Shown: positions 8,476 through 16,692, counted from the first letter of the stretch. The stretch is DNA of 64,000 bases from Haloterrigena salina JCM 13891 (GCF_000337495.1 NZ_AOIS01000037.1:222265-286264); one strand, 5' to 3'. Translations and numbers: made by a program. The notes: generated by a model not told the origin, from the letters alone.

Positions 8476-8871
8476 TCACGAATGTTGGTAGACTCGCATG
8501 AATATCGCGGCGGTTCCATATTGGACGGCTACGGTCACGAGAAACGCAATTTCACCGTCGTATTGAACCGAGACAGAGGAACGGGCGAGCTGGTAGGTTC
8601 CGATGAAAATCCCCATCGTGATGAGAGCCGCTGAGACAGTCCAGACGACGGCAGCGCCACCGGTGTACGTGATTGGCCAGTACTGCTCGTAAGCGTACGG
8701 GATGAACACCGCGATAGCGAGTAAGAGTCCACCGGTTTCTGATACTGAAAGCTCAATTCTATACAAGGCGAGGAGGGCGAGAAGGGCCATAAGGACAGAG
8801 ACGGCACTGACCGTGAAGCTCTCTGTGAGGTCTTCTTTGAGGCGGATACCGATCGACGCGCCGTTGGACAT
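8476..8871 (-). CDS. Multi-pass membrane protein of unknown function
   Basis: The start at 8871 (MSNGASIGIRLKEDL) is chosen because TTTTTATA at 8891-8898 lies 22-25 bases upstream, giving a leaderless transcript. The 131-residue protein has four hydrophobic helices (about 16-36, 43-62, 68-92 and 108-128) with short loops and no recognised motif. Codon use is less GC-biased than in the flanking chromosome. It is the third gene of the inverted-repeat-bounded unit and has its own promoter. Confidence 0.6.
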   Translation of the reverse strand: MSNGASIGIRLKEDLTESFTVSAVSVLMALLALLALYRIELSVSETGGLLLAIAVFIPYAYEQYWPITYTGGAAVVWTVSAALITMGIFIGTYQLARSSVSVQYDGEIAFLVTVAVQYGTAAIFMRVYQHS

Positions 8872-8890
8872 ACTCACACCTATACAGGTG

Positions 8891-8898
8891 TATAAAAA
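8891..8898 (-). promoter_or_regulatory. TATA box for the four-helix protein gene
   Basis: It reads TTTTTATA on the minus strand. Its spacing to the ATG at 8871 is that of a leaderless haloarchaeal transcript. Confidence 0.6.
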
Positions 8899-9000
8899 GA
8901 CACTTCTGTGAATTTGCTGAGTCAGCGAATTCTCCTCGAACTCTAAGTGTAGGCTGGGAAGCGCATCGTCTGTACTCACTGTAAGTTTCGAAGGTAACTC

Positions 9001-9034
9001 TGAATAAAAACCGTATTACCAACTACTGCTAGAG
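9001..9034 (-). repeat. Right copy of TAGTTGGTA terminal repeat
   Basis: Read on the minus strand it starts CTCTAGCAGTAGTTGGTA and continues ATACGGTTTTTATTCA. The 18-base core is identical to the left copy at 7564. Confidence 0.7.
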
Positions 9035-9246
9035 ACCTTCCGAGGATCGTCGAGCACGGGCACTACAGGGATGGTTCGCTCTATTCGTCCCGATCGATCG
9101 TCTCGGTTCGTTCCGTGTAGCGGAGATGAACGGCTTGAGCGCAAGCGCTGCGCTGGTGCTCGCGACTCAGACGAGATTATCGACGCCGGGTGTCACGTTC
9201 GGAGCCGACTCCGCGGGAACGGGGGCCGAGTGAACGATCGGATCGA

Positions 9247-9864
9247 CTACTCGAAGCCGCCGCGGTGGACGATTTCCTCGAGAGGCTTCCGGTCGCTGGG
9301 CTGTTCGCGGTCCTGCAGTTCTTCGGGGAGCGTCTCGGGCGGGGCGCGCTCGCCGATCGCGACCATCGCCTCGACCGCGTACTCCTCGGGGACGTCCAAT
9401 TCTTCGGCCGCGCGCTCGTAGTCGAAGCCGGCCATTCCGTGGACGGCCAACCCTCGGCGCGCGCCCTCGAGCGCGAGGTTCTCCCAGGCCGCGCCGGTGT
9501 CGAAGGAGTGGACCGGCGCCGGTTCGCCGTTGTGGTCGAACGTCGTCTTCGAGACGATGACCGCGAGCACGGCGGCGTCGCTCGCCCACGCGCGATTGTT
9601 CTCGGAGAGTAGATCGAGGAAGGCGTCCCACTCCTCGTCCTCGCGGTCGGCGACGAGGAACCGCCAGTGCTGGTTGTTGAAGGCGGAGGGCGCCCAGCGG
9701 GCAGCTTCGAACAGGGGCAGGTACTCCTCCTCGTCGAGTGGGTCGCCGGTCATCGCGCGCGGCGACCAGCGGTTGACGAACAGCGGATCGATATCGTGAT
9801 CGGGATCGCGGTGTTCGGCAACTTCGTCACGCAGTTCGCGTCGGCTCTCGAGCGTATCTTGCAT
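9247..9864 (-). CDS. Nitroreductase-family FMN oxidoreductase
   Basis: A 205-residue protein. NRWSPRAMTG near residue 32 is the FMN-phosphate-binding RRS/R-type segment. AARWAPSAFNNQHWRF near residue 55 is the conserved P-S-x-x-N-Q-x-W motif. EEYAVEAMVAIGE near 165 is the family's C-terminal strand. Members reduce nitro compounds, quinones or flavins with NAD(P)H. It is monocistronic with its own TATA box (TAATATATAC at 9891-9900), and a dyad lies just upstream of that box. Confidence 0.85.
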   Translation of the reverse strand: MQDTLESRRELRDEVAEHRDPDHDIDPLFVNRWSPRAMTGDPLDEEEYLPLFEAARWAPSAFNNQHWRFLVADREDEEWDAFLDLLSENNRAWASDAAVLAVIVSKTTFDHNGEPAPVHSFDTGAAWENLALEGARRGLAVHGMAGFDYERAAEELDVPEEYAVEAMVAIGERAPPETLPEELQDREQPSDRKPLEEIVHRGGFE

Positions 9865-9890
9865 CGACGGTTTATTCGAACCGCCCCTAT

Positions 9891-9945
9891 GTATATATTA
9901 TCGGACACGAGGGTCACCAGGTAACACTCGTGTCGTGCTAGTGTC
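9891..9945 (-). promoter_or_regulatory. Nitroreductase promoter with upstream dyad
   Basis: TAATATATAC (9891-9900, minus strand) is the TATA box. Directly upstream are nested inverted repeats: GGACAC (9903-9908) with GTGTCC (9940-9945), and ACACGAG (9905-9911) with CTCGTGT (9927-9933). The position next to the TATA box suggests a regulator site; that function is inference. Confidence 0.4.
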
Positions 9946-10102
9946 CGTTGGTTCAACAATTCTCTGGAGAGAAATTTGTGTGTGAAGTTCACCCACGAAG
10001 AATGGTCACATGCAGCTCTCGAAGCTGGAACGGAGCGAAGAAAGTCGTGAGCGAAACCGCCGGCGGAAAACGAATCGCCGACGACTCACCGTGGAATCCG
10101 CG

Positions 10103-11179
10103 TCAGTCGTCGGCGGGCGTCGGCGTGCCGCGCTCGATGTCGATATTGCCCTCGTCTAAGTCCGCTTCAACGTTGCGGGCGGCCTTCACCATGTTCTCCA
10201 TCTTGCCGTAGGCGACCTCGCGGGGCAGCAGCTTCACGCCGCAGTCCGGCGAGACGACGAGTTGCTCCGGCGGGACGACCTCGAGGCCCTTCTTGATGTT
10301 CTCCTCGATCTGCTCGACCGATTCGACCTCGGCGACGTGGACGTCGGTGACGCCGAGCGCGAGGTCGGCGGTGAACTCGGGGTCCTTGAAGACGTCGAGC
10401 TGTTCGTAGTCGCCGTTGGCGAGCTCGAGGTCGAACTCGTCGACGGGGAACTCGAGGATCTCGGGGTAGATGCGGGAGTAGTCGCCGTAACAGACGTGCA
10501 GTCCGATACGGACGTCGTCGTCGATGTCGGCGACGATGTGCTCTAGGGCCTCGCCGACGATCGCGTGGTCGTCCGGCGTGGTCGCGAGCGCGGGCTCGTC
10601 GATCTGGATGTAGCGGGCGCCGGCGTCGACGAGCTTCTCGATCTCCTCGTTGACGAGGTCCGCGAGGGCGTAGGCGAGTTCCGCGTCGTCCTCGTAGGCC
10701 TCGTTGAACGCCCAGCTCGCGAGCGTGTACGGGCCCGTGATCGGGACCTTCACGGGGCGATCGGTGGCGCTGGCGGTAAATTTGTACTCGTCGACGAGCC
10801 AGCTCTCGTCGTACTCGACCTCGCTGACGACGCTCGGCTTGTCGAAGTAGTTGTGACCCCAGACCTTGACGGGACCGTTGAACTCGTAGCCCTCGATCCG
10901 GTGGGCGAAGAACTCGACCATCTCGTTGCGCCGCATCTCGCCGTCGACGACGACGTCGAGCCCCGCGCGCTCGTGTTCGTTCGTGATGAGGCGGGCGGCG
11001 TCGTCCTTGGCCTCCTGATAGTCGTCCTCGTCGAAGCCGTGATCCTCGTCCTGGTAGAGCTCCTTCGCGCGGTTGAGCCACTTGGGCTTCGGGTAGGAGC
11101 CGACGACGGTCGTCAGCAGGAAGTTGTCGTTCGCGTGGTCCTCGGGTCGGAACTGATCCTTGTTCTCGTTTGCGCTCAT
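10103..11179 (-). CDS. MetE-type methionine synthase, zinc-bearing catalytic protein
   Basis: A 358-residue protein corresponding to the C-terminal half of cobalamin-independent methionine synthase. TTVVGSYPKPKWL opens the barrel. IQIDEPAL near residue 195 binds substrate. GLHVCYGDY near residue 228 carries the His-x-Cys zinc ligands, and VVSPDCGVK near residue 310 the second Cys. It transfers a methyl group to homocysteine. The ATG overlaps the stop of the upstream MetE-like gene (ATGA), so the pair is a coupled operon. The methyl donor in archaea may not be polyglutamyl-methyl-THF. Confidence 0.85.
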   Translation of the reverse strand: MSANENKDQFRPEDHANDNFLLTTVVGSYPKPKWLNRAKELYQDEDHGFDEDDYQEAKDDAARLITNEHERAGLDVVVDGEMRRNEMVEFFAHRIEGYEFNGPVKVWGHNYFDKPSVVSEVEYDESWLVDEYKFTASATDRPVKVPITGPYTLASWAFNEAYEDDAELAYALADLVNEEIEKLVDAGARYIQIDEPALATTPDDHAIVGEALEHIVADIDDDVRIGLHVCYGDYSRIYPEILEFPVDEFDLELANGDYEQLDVFKDPEFTADLALGVTDVHVAEVESVEQIEENIKKGLEVVPPEQLVVSPDCGVKLLPREVAYGKMENMVKAARNVEADLDEGNIDIERGTPTPADD

Positions 11180-12177
11180 GCGGCGGTCACCTCCGCGAGA
11201 TCCGCGGCCTCGGCAAGGACGGCGAGTTTCTCCTGGTACTTGCTGTAGGGCAGGTAGAACGTCTCCGTGTTCGTCGTCAGGTACACCGTCTCGAACTCGG
11301 TGACGCCGAGTTGGCCCTCGACCCACTCGGTCCGGTCGCGGATCGCTTCGGGGTCCTCGACGAGCGTGTTCTGGCCGTCGGCGAGACCGAGCGCGACGTC
11401 GTCCGTGGCGCCGTACTCCTGGATGTTGTAGAGGTTGTCGTCCTGGTTCGCCACGAAGTCGAAGCCGACTGCGTCGATATCAGCGTCGAGCAGGTGCGCG
11501 TAGACCTTCTCCTCGAGTGCGCCCCAGTAGGGCTGGACGACGACGTCGGCGTCGGTCGCGCTGGCGACCTGATCGATCGCCTCGCTCGCGCGTTCGTCCT
11601 GCCCGTCCTCGGGAACGTTCTCGACCAGCGACGGCTCGAGCAGGAACAGCGTCTCGATCTCGGGGAAGGCGTCGACCTCGCCCTCGAGGAAGTCGGCGAT
11701 GGCGCCGAGGAACTCGGCCTCGTCACCGTACTGTTCGTCGGTGGCGAGATCGGAAAGCGAGTACGGACCGGGGAGGACGGCCTGCAGGTCGCCGTCGGTC
11801 AGTTCGGCCGTCGCCTCGAGTTCGTTCGCGACGTCGCCGGAAAAGCCGAGGTCGTCCTGGACGACCGGCTCTCGGTAGAAGTTATTGTTGTCGTAGTAGC
11901 GGACGATCCCGCGGGTCTCGACGGCGTCGTGGACGGCCAGCGGGTGGGCGAGCATGTCGTCCCAGCGCAGTTGGCCTTCAACGATGCGGTCGAGGCCGGC
12001 CTCCTCCTGGACGCCGATCACTTCCTCGCGGGCCTCCTCGTAGGCCGCGGTGATCTCCTCGCCCTCGTCGCCGCTGATGAGGTCGTGTTTCTGGTGGCCC
12101 TTCAGGTCCGAGAGGTCGTCTTTCGCCCAGTCCGGGAGCGGATAGAGCCCCGGCGTGGTCGAAACGTACTCAGTCAT
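11176..12177 (-). CDS. MetE-like partner protein without zinc ligands
   Basis: A 333-residue MetE-fold protein starting MTEYVSTTPGLYPLPDW. It keeps the GQLRWDDMLAHPLA and VLPGPYSLSDLA segments of the family. It contains no cysteine at all and no HxC motif, so it cannot hold the catalytic zinc. It precedes and overlaps the zinc-bearing gene. It may serve as the methyl-donor-binding or structural half of a two-subunit enzyme, as the N-terminal barrel does in bacterial MetE; that is inference. The TATA-like AATATTAAG at 12205-12213 leaves a leader of only a few bases. Confidence 0.75.
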   Translation of the reverse strand: MTEYVSTTPGLYPLPDWAKDDLSDLKGHQKHDLISGDEGEEITAAYEEAREEVIGVQEEAGLDRIVEGQLRWDDMLAHPLAVHDAVETRGIVRYYDNNNFYREPVVQDDLGFSGDVANELEATAELTDGDLQAVLPGPYSLSDLATDEQYGDEAEFLGAIADFLEGEVDAFPEIETLFLLEPSLVENVPEDGQDERASEAIDQVASATDADVVVQPYWGALEEKVYAHLLDADIDAVGFDFVANQDDNLYNIQEYGATDDVALGLADGQNTLVEDPEAIRDRTEWVEGQLGVTEFETVYLTTNTETFYLPYSKYQEKLAVLAEAADLAEVTAA

Positions 12178-12204
12178 CGTAGGAACGGCTAGGCTATACC
12201 GACG

Positions 12205-12213
12205 CTTAATATT
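12205..12213 (-). promoter_or_regulatory. TATA box of the methionine synthase pair
   Basis: AATATTAAG on the minus strand, about 32 bases before the ATG at 12177. Confidence 0.5.
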
Positions 12214-12362
12214 TTCCATCCTTGCTAATACACTGGAGTAATTCTTTCGGGTTTTCACCGCGATCCTCGATTCTTCTCGCGAACCGTGCGAATGGCTCTC
12301 GCAGGATTTCTCCGGACATCGCGCCGAGAATCAATCGCTTCCGAGACGCGACCGACTCGCGC

Positions 12363-12944
12363 TCAGCGGAACAACTCGAGGACCGTCAGCGTCTCGAAGG
12401 GGAACGACTCGTCGGCGACGGCGGCGGCGCTGAAGCCGTGCTCGCCGGCCTCTTCGACCACATCGTCGACCCCCGTGAGGCTGCTGACCAGCAGGTAGAC
12501 GCTGCCGTCGGGCGCGAGCACGCGGCCGACCTCCGCGAGGAAGGGATCGATGACCGCGCGGCCGTCCTCGCCGCCCGAGAGAGCCTGTTCCATCCAGTCG
12601 TCCCACTCGTTGTCGGGATCGGTCGGCAGGTACGGCGGGTTGAAGACGACCGCGTCGAGGGCGCCGTCGGCGAAGGGAGCGACCAGATCGGCCCGAACCG
12701 CCTCGAGGCCCGCCTCGCGGGCCTGCCGAACCGCGTGGGGGTTCAGATCCGCGGCGATCACGCGGGCGGGCGTCTCGTCGTCGATTCGGCCCGCGACGTA
12801 GCCCGAGCCGGTGCCGACCTCGAGGACAAGTGAGCCCTCGTCGGCGTCGGCGAGGTCGTCGCAGGCCGCGTCCGCGAGGAGGTGCGAGTCCTCTGCGGGC
12901 TGGTAGACGTCCGTTTCCACGTCGCGTTGATCCTCGAGTCCCAT
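12363..12944 (-). CDS. HemK2/PrmC-like protein glutamine N5-methyltransferase
   Basis: A 193-residue class I methyltransferase. VYQPAEDSHLLADA near residue 14 is characteristic of the archaeal/eukaryal HemK2 (Mtq2) group. VLEVGTGSGYVAG near 40 binds SAM. FNPPYLPTD near 108 is the NPPY catalytic motif that holds the glutamine amide. The likely target is the GGQ glutamine of release factor aRF1. The gene begins directly after the TAA of the mscS gene, without a gap. It ends the run of information-processing genes starting at rpl21e. Confidence 0.85.
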   Translation of the reverse strand: MGLEDQRDVETDVYQPAEDSHLLADAACDDLADADEGSLVLEVGTGSGYVAGRIDDETPARVIAADLNPHAVRQAREAGLEAVRADLVAPFADGALDAVVFNPPYLPTDPDNEWDDWMEQALSGGEDGRAVIDPFLAEVGRVLAPDGSVYLLVSSLTGVDDVVEEAGEHGFSAAAVADESFPFETLTVLELFR

Positions 12945-14147
12945 TTAATCGTCCTCCGTCGGCGGCATCCGTTTCGGTTCCCGCTCCGTGCCGTCGCCGT
13001 CGCGTGCGTCCGTTTCGTCACCGTCGCCCGCCTGTCCGGGATCGCTCGCTCGAGTTTCGCCGTCGTTGATCCGGAAGCCGTTCGTTTCGGCCCGGCCGGA
13101 CAGTTCGCGCTGCGGGTACGGGATCTTGATCTCCTCGTCCTCGAAGGCCGTCTTGACCTCGTTGATCGCGGTCGTGCGGGCCTGCCAGCGGCGTCTGGCG
13201 GAGGGGTTGTCGATCCAGAACCGCACGCCGAGGACGACCGCCGAATCGCCGAAGGACTTGCTGACGACCTGGGGTGACGGCGCCGTCAGCGATCGGTCGA
13301 GGTTCTCGACCGTCGTCCTGGCGATCTCGGCGGCCCGCTCGACGTCGCTCGCGTAGTCGACGCCGACGTCGATCTCGATGCGCAGCCGACCGCGCCGCGA
13401 GCGGTTCGTGACCGCGCTCGAGGAGATTACGTCGTTGGGGATCATGATGTACTCGCCGTCGAACGACTGGATGCGGGTGTTGACGATCGAGATGTCGGTG
13501 ACGATCCCCTCGTGGTCCTCGACCTCGACCCAGTCGCCGATCTCGAAGGGCCGATCGAACATCAGGACGAAGCCCGCGAGGACGGTGCCGAGCGTCTGGC
13601 GGGCAGCCATACCGACGACGATACCGAGGAACCCGGCCCCGACCAGCAGGCCGCCGAGGTCGTCGACCCAGATGCCGAGGATGACGACCAGCGACACCGA
13701 CCAGATGATCACTTGCGAGATCCGGTGGGTGACCTCGCGCTGGTGGTCCGTGACCGCCGACGCCGAACTCAGCACCTCCGCGATAACTCGCTTGACGAAC
13801 CGCCTGACGATCAGCGTCCCGATAACGAGAATGAACGTGACCGCCGCTCGGACGAAGATCGTCTCGTCGAGCCCCAGTCCTTCGGAGTAGAGCGTGTAGG
13901 CGTCGCCGGTGAGGTTCCACACCTCGAGGACGACGCTGAGGGTGATCACGCAGGTCGCGATGAGGACGGCCGTCGACGCGATGTCGGCGTACAGCGGCTT
14001 GGTCCGTTCGCAGAGCCAGTCCTGGAGCCGTCGATAGGACAGCATCACGGCCAGCAGCGCGGCGACCACCGCGATCGTCGCCGCGATCTGGAACTCGGTC
14101 CCGAACGCGTCCGACAACCGATTGAAAACGGTCAGTGGCACGGACAT
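12945..14147 (-). CDS. MscS-family mechanosensitive channel
   Basis: A 400-residue membrane protein. Five hydrophobic segments span roughly residues 20-40, 60-85, 100-125, 140-160 and 165-195. The last is a Gly/Ala-rich pore helix (GAGFLGIVVGMAARQTLG). A beta domain with the MscS signature FDRPFEIGDWVEV and VVSKSFGDSAV follows. The tail is long, acidic and disordered (about residues 355-400). Such channels relieve turgor on osmotic downshift, relevant for a halophile. It lies between ksgA and hemK2, where it is transcribed in the same direction. Confidence 0.87.
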   Translation of the reverse strand: MSVPLTVFNRLSDAFGTEFQIAATIAVVAALLAVMLSYRRLQDWLCERTKPLYADIASTAVLIATCVITLSVVLEVWNLTGDAYTLYSEGLGLDETIFVRAAVTFILVIGTLIVRRFVKRVIAEVLSSASAVTDHQREVTHRISQVIIWSVSLVVILGIWVDDLGGLLVGAGFLGIVVGMAARQTLGTVLAGFVLMFDRPFEIGDWVEVEDHEGIVTDISIVNTRIQSFDGEYIMIPNDVISSSAVTNRSRRGRLRIEIDVGVDYASDVERAAEIARTTVENLDRSLTAPSPQVVSKSFGDSAVVLGVRFWIDNPSARRRWQARTTAINEVKTAFEDEEIKIPYPQRELSGRAETNGFRINDGETRASDPGQAGDGDETDARDGDGTEREPKRMPPTEDD

Positions 14148-14249
14148 GGGATCACGCGTCTCTCGAGCGACTGGTTCGCGCAGGCTTGAGTATCCGTCGG
14201 TCGAGCGCGATCGGAACCGTGGCGAGCCGCTTTCCTCCCCCTGCAGCGT

Positions 14250-15107
14250 TCACTGCGCTCGGGCCTCGTTCGGCTCGCCCACCTCGGCCGCGAGTTCGGC
14301 CAGCGCCGCGAACTCCGCGGGCGCCATCGCGTCGGCCCGCTTCCGGAGGAGCTCCTCGCCGACCGCCTCGACGACCGCCTCGGGGGCCTCGAGGCCGGTG
14401 ATATGGGCCGTGTTGCGGATCGCGTTCCGGATCGTCTTCCGCCGCTGAGTGAACAGCGCCTTCACGAACCGCAGGAAAAAGGCCTCGTCGCCGACCTCGT
14501 AGTCGGGGTCGCGAGGCTCGAGTCTGACGACCGCGCTCTCGACGGCCGGCGGCGGCGAGAACGCCTCCTTGGGGATCGTTTCGACGATTTCGGGCGCCGC
14601 GTAGTGTTGAGTCGACACCGAGAGCCGGCCGTACTCGGAGGTGCCGGGTTCGGCAACCATCCGCTCGGCGAACTCTCGCTGGAACATGAGAACGAGGGGA
14701 CGCCCTTCGGGGAGTAAGCGGAAGGAAATCTCGCTCGAGACGCCGTAGGGGAGATTGGAAAGCGAGGCCGTGAACTCGGGCAGGTCGACCTCGAGGGCGT
14801 CGCCCTCGATCACGGTCAGGTCGCCGGCCGCGATCTCGTCGGCGAACTCCTCTCGCAGGAACGCGGCGAGTTCCCGGTCGCGCTCGACGACAGTGACTTC
14901 GTCGTCCCCGTCGCCCATCGCCAGCAGTCGGTCCGTCAGCGCGCCCGTCCCGCCGCCGATCTCGAGGACGTGACTCGTGTCGGCGTCGATCTCCTCGAGA
15001 TAGGTCGGCAGTCGGTCCAGCACCCGGTCGTCGACCAGAAAGTGCTGGTCCCGGTCGGGATCGCCGCGGACGCCCGCCCGCGCGATCAGTCCGTCTGGGT
15101 CTCTCAT
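14250..15107 (-). CDS. ksgA: KsgA/Dim1 16S rRNA adenine dimethyltransferase
   Basis: A 285-residue protein starting MRDPDGLIARAGVRGD. DQHFLVDDRVLDRL near residue 20 is the QNFL-type substrate entry. VLEIGGGTGALT near 47 binds SAM. SLSNLPYGVSSEI near 112 is the NLPY catalytic motif. SPPPAVESAVVRL near 180 is the conserved P-x-P-x-V-x-S-A segment. The enzyme dimethylates two adjacent adenines in the 3'-terminal helix of 16S rRNA. It belongs to the rpl21e-rpo4-DUF655-ksgA operon conserved in archaea, but here 580 bases holding two inverted repeat elements separate it from DUF655. Confidence 0.93.
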   Translation of the reverse strand: MRDPDGLIARAGVRGDPDRDQHFLVDDRVLDRLPTYLEEIDADTSHVLEIGGGTGALTDRLLAMGDGDDEVTVVERDRELAAFLREEFADEIAAGDLTVIEGDALEVDLPEFTASLSNLPYGVSSEISFRLLPEGRPLVLMFQREFAERMVAEPGTSEYGRLSVSTQHYAAPEIVETIPKEAFSPPPAVESAVVRLEPRDPDYEVGDEAFFLRFVKALFTQRRKTIRNAIRNTAHITGLEAPEAVVEAVGEELLRKRADAMAPAEFAALAELAAEVGEPNEARAQ

Positions 15108-15189
15108 TGCCAGTGGTTGCGCGGGGACGGGTGTAAACGCACCGTCTCGCGGTCGATGTACTCGCACCGATTCACGTCCGAAGCCCCCG

Positions 15190-15355
15190 CGAGTGGATTC
15201 TTGGAAGTGTGCTGTGGCGCACGCTGTCGATCGTGTCTGAACAACGTGAAGACCAATCGACGATATCGTGCGAGGGATGAGTGAGTGAACGAAGTGAACG
15301 AACGAATCGGCTGGGGAGGGTGTGGCAATTCATCGTTGCCACGATAGCAGGACGC
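15190..15355 (-). repeat. Hairpin repeat element, copy A (inverted)
   Basis: Runs from about 15190 to 15355. The core at 15305-15351 contains GTGGCAA (15322-15328) and TTGCCAC (15336-15342), a 7-bp stem with a 7-base loop. It is flanked by CGGCTGGGGAGGG and by a GTGCGAGGGATGAG-type outer segment. It is the mirror image of copy B at 15437-15605. Confidence 0.7.
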
Positions 15356-15436
15356 CTCGTTCCGTTTCACTTCCCTCCGAACGGGCCGTTCAGGTCGGTT
15401 GCATAGTAGACTCGAGAAGAAGTACGTCGAAAGCAG

Positions 15437-15605
15437 TGTTCTGCTATCGTGGCAACAGGGAGTCGCCACGCCCTCCCCAGCCGATTCGCTCACTCCCGAG
15501 TCGTTCGCTCATCCCTCGCACGATGTCGTCGGGTCGCCCTCACTCACGTTCGGTCGACCGACAGCGCGCGCCACCGCACACTGAGATCTCGGTCCAGTGG
15601 ATCGC
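15437..15605 (+). repeat. Hairpin repeat element, copy B
   Basis: Core CTATCGTGGCAACAGGGAG is followed by CCCTCCCCAGCCGATT, then CATCCCTCGCACGAT, and ends in GCGCGCGCCACCGCACACTG. Over nearly its whole length it can be aligned to the reverse complement of copy A. Together the two copies form a long imperfect inverted repeat with about 80 bases between the arms. Confidence 0.7.
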
Positions 15606-15686
15606 GGTTCCTCCATAGGTAGTCCCTGATAGACGGTTCGCGTTGCTCTCGAGGCACTCGCTGACGGTTCGCGGCGCGAAAACCAG

Positions 15687-16289
15687 CTACTGGTTCTGTT
15701 CCTGTTCGCGCCGACCAACGAACGTCTGGTACTTCAGGTCGTCGTCGCGCAGTTCCTCCAGGATGCGCTCGACGAGGATCTCGTCGGGATCGTGGAGCCC
15801 GGAGACGCGTTCGGAGAGCTCCTCGAAGCTCTCGAAGGGCTTTCGCTTGCGTTCGTCGAGGATGCCGTTGCGGAGCTTCTTCCCAATCCCCGGCAGCAGG
15901 TTCAACTGGTGGAGCCGCAGCGTGATCGGCTGGGCGTCGTTGTAGAAGTCGACGAACCGCTCCTCCTCGTCCTCGACGAGGTCCGCGACGACGTACTCGA
16001 GTTCCGACTGGGCGCCCGAGGAGAGGTCCTCGTACTCGACCCGCCGGGCTTCGGTGACGACGTCGCGTTCGCTGTCGGGCTCGATGACGACGTCGCTGCC
16101 GATCGTGAGTCGCTCGTCCTCGTCGAACGCGACCTGATAGAGCTCGAAGTTGTCGGTCTCGAGAGCGTAGCCAGCCGGCGATTTCTCGTACTGCGGACGG
16201 CTGTCGTCCGAGAGCCCGTGCGCGAGATAGTCCAATACGACTGCGCGACGGACGTCCGCCTCGCCGCTATCGGATTCGGTCATTGTCAT
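15687..16289 (-). CDS. DUF655-family protein with helix-hairpin-helix
   Basis: About 200 residues. The N-terminal half is a beta-rich OB-like segment (FELYQVAFDEDERLTIGSDV). The C-terminal half has LLPGIGKKLRNGILDERKR, a helix-hairpin-helix nucleic-acid-binding motif. This matches archaeal DUF655 proteins, which sit between rpoF and ksgA in many genomes and are presumed RNA- or DNA-binding. The start is uncertain among 16295, 16289 and 16283. TTTAAG near 16311-16316 suggests leaderless initiation at 16289 or 16283. Confidence 0.85.
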   Translation of the reverse strand: MTMTESDSGEADVRRAVVLDYLAHGLSDDSRPQYEKSPAGYALETDNFELYQVAFDEDERLTIGSDVVIEPDSERDVVTEARRVEYEDLSSGAQSELEYVVADLVEDEEERFVDFYNDAQPITLRLHQLNLLPGIGKKLRNGILDERKRKPFESFEELSERVSGLHDPDEILVERILEELRDDDLKYQTFVGRREQEQNQ

Positions 16290-16329
16290 AACCATACGGC
16301 GACGGCGTACTTAAAGAGTCGGCCCGCGG

Positions 16330-16686
16330 TCAGGCGTACTGGGCGACGACGTTAAGAATCTCGTCGAGTTCGTCGCCCGACAGCGAGTACCGTTGCTGTG
16401 CGTACACCGAGCGGAGTTCGTCGCGGTTGCGCGGCAGGAGGTTGGCGATCTTGTACGCCGTCGGTTCGTCGACCTTCTCTACCTCCTGGAGCTGGTCGAC
16501 GAGGTCCTGTGCCTCGGCGGGCTCGAGGACGGTAAACCGGTTGACGTGCTCGACTGCGCGTGCGAGCTCGTACGGCAGCTCCCGGTCCTCGTCTAACGCC
16601 CGTTCGGCTTCGATGTCGGCGAGCAGCTCCTTCGTTTCCGAGACCGTGAGGAACTCCTCGTCGACGATCTCCTTGAAGATCGTCAT
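16330..16686 (-). CDS. rpoF: RNA polymerase subunit Rpo4 (RpoF)
   Basis: A 118-residue Rpb4/RPC9-family protein. It starts MTIFKEIVDEEFLTVSE, with the helical core LAREVEH-like LARAVEHVNRFTVLEPAEA and the C-terminal HRDC-like part VDEPTAYKIANLLPRNRDEL. Rpo4 pairs with Rpo7 to form the polymerase stalk, which aids open-complex formation and termination. It lies 6 bases downstream of rpl21e and directly upstream of DUF655, the order conserved across archaea. Confidence 0.9.
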   Translation of the reverse strand: MTIFKEIVDEEFLTVSETKELLADIEAERALDEDRELPYELARAVEHVNRFTVLEPAEAQDLVDQLQEVEKVDEPTAYKIANLLPRNRDELRSVYAQQRYSLSGDELDEILNVVAQYA

Positions 16687-16692
16687 GCTCGC

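Larger units (their letters stand above)
7564..9034. mobile_element. Inverted-repeat-bounded 1.47-kb unit with regulator and membrane proteins
   Basis: An 18-base sequence, CTCTAGCAGTAGTTGGTA, at 7564-7581 is repeated exactly in inverted orientation at 9017-9034. Similarity continues inward for about 18 more bases, to TTTATTCA on the left and TGAATAAA on the right. The three genes inside are lower in G+C than the flanks. No transposase is present and no target duplication is visible, so this could be a transposase-less (MITE-like) cargo unit or two copies of a regulatory repeat. Mobility is inference. Confidence 0.45.

Noticed and set aside
7564-9034. Autonomous transposon
   Set aside because: No transposase is encoded between the inverted repeats and no target-site duplication is visible, so only a cassette or repeat pair is reported.
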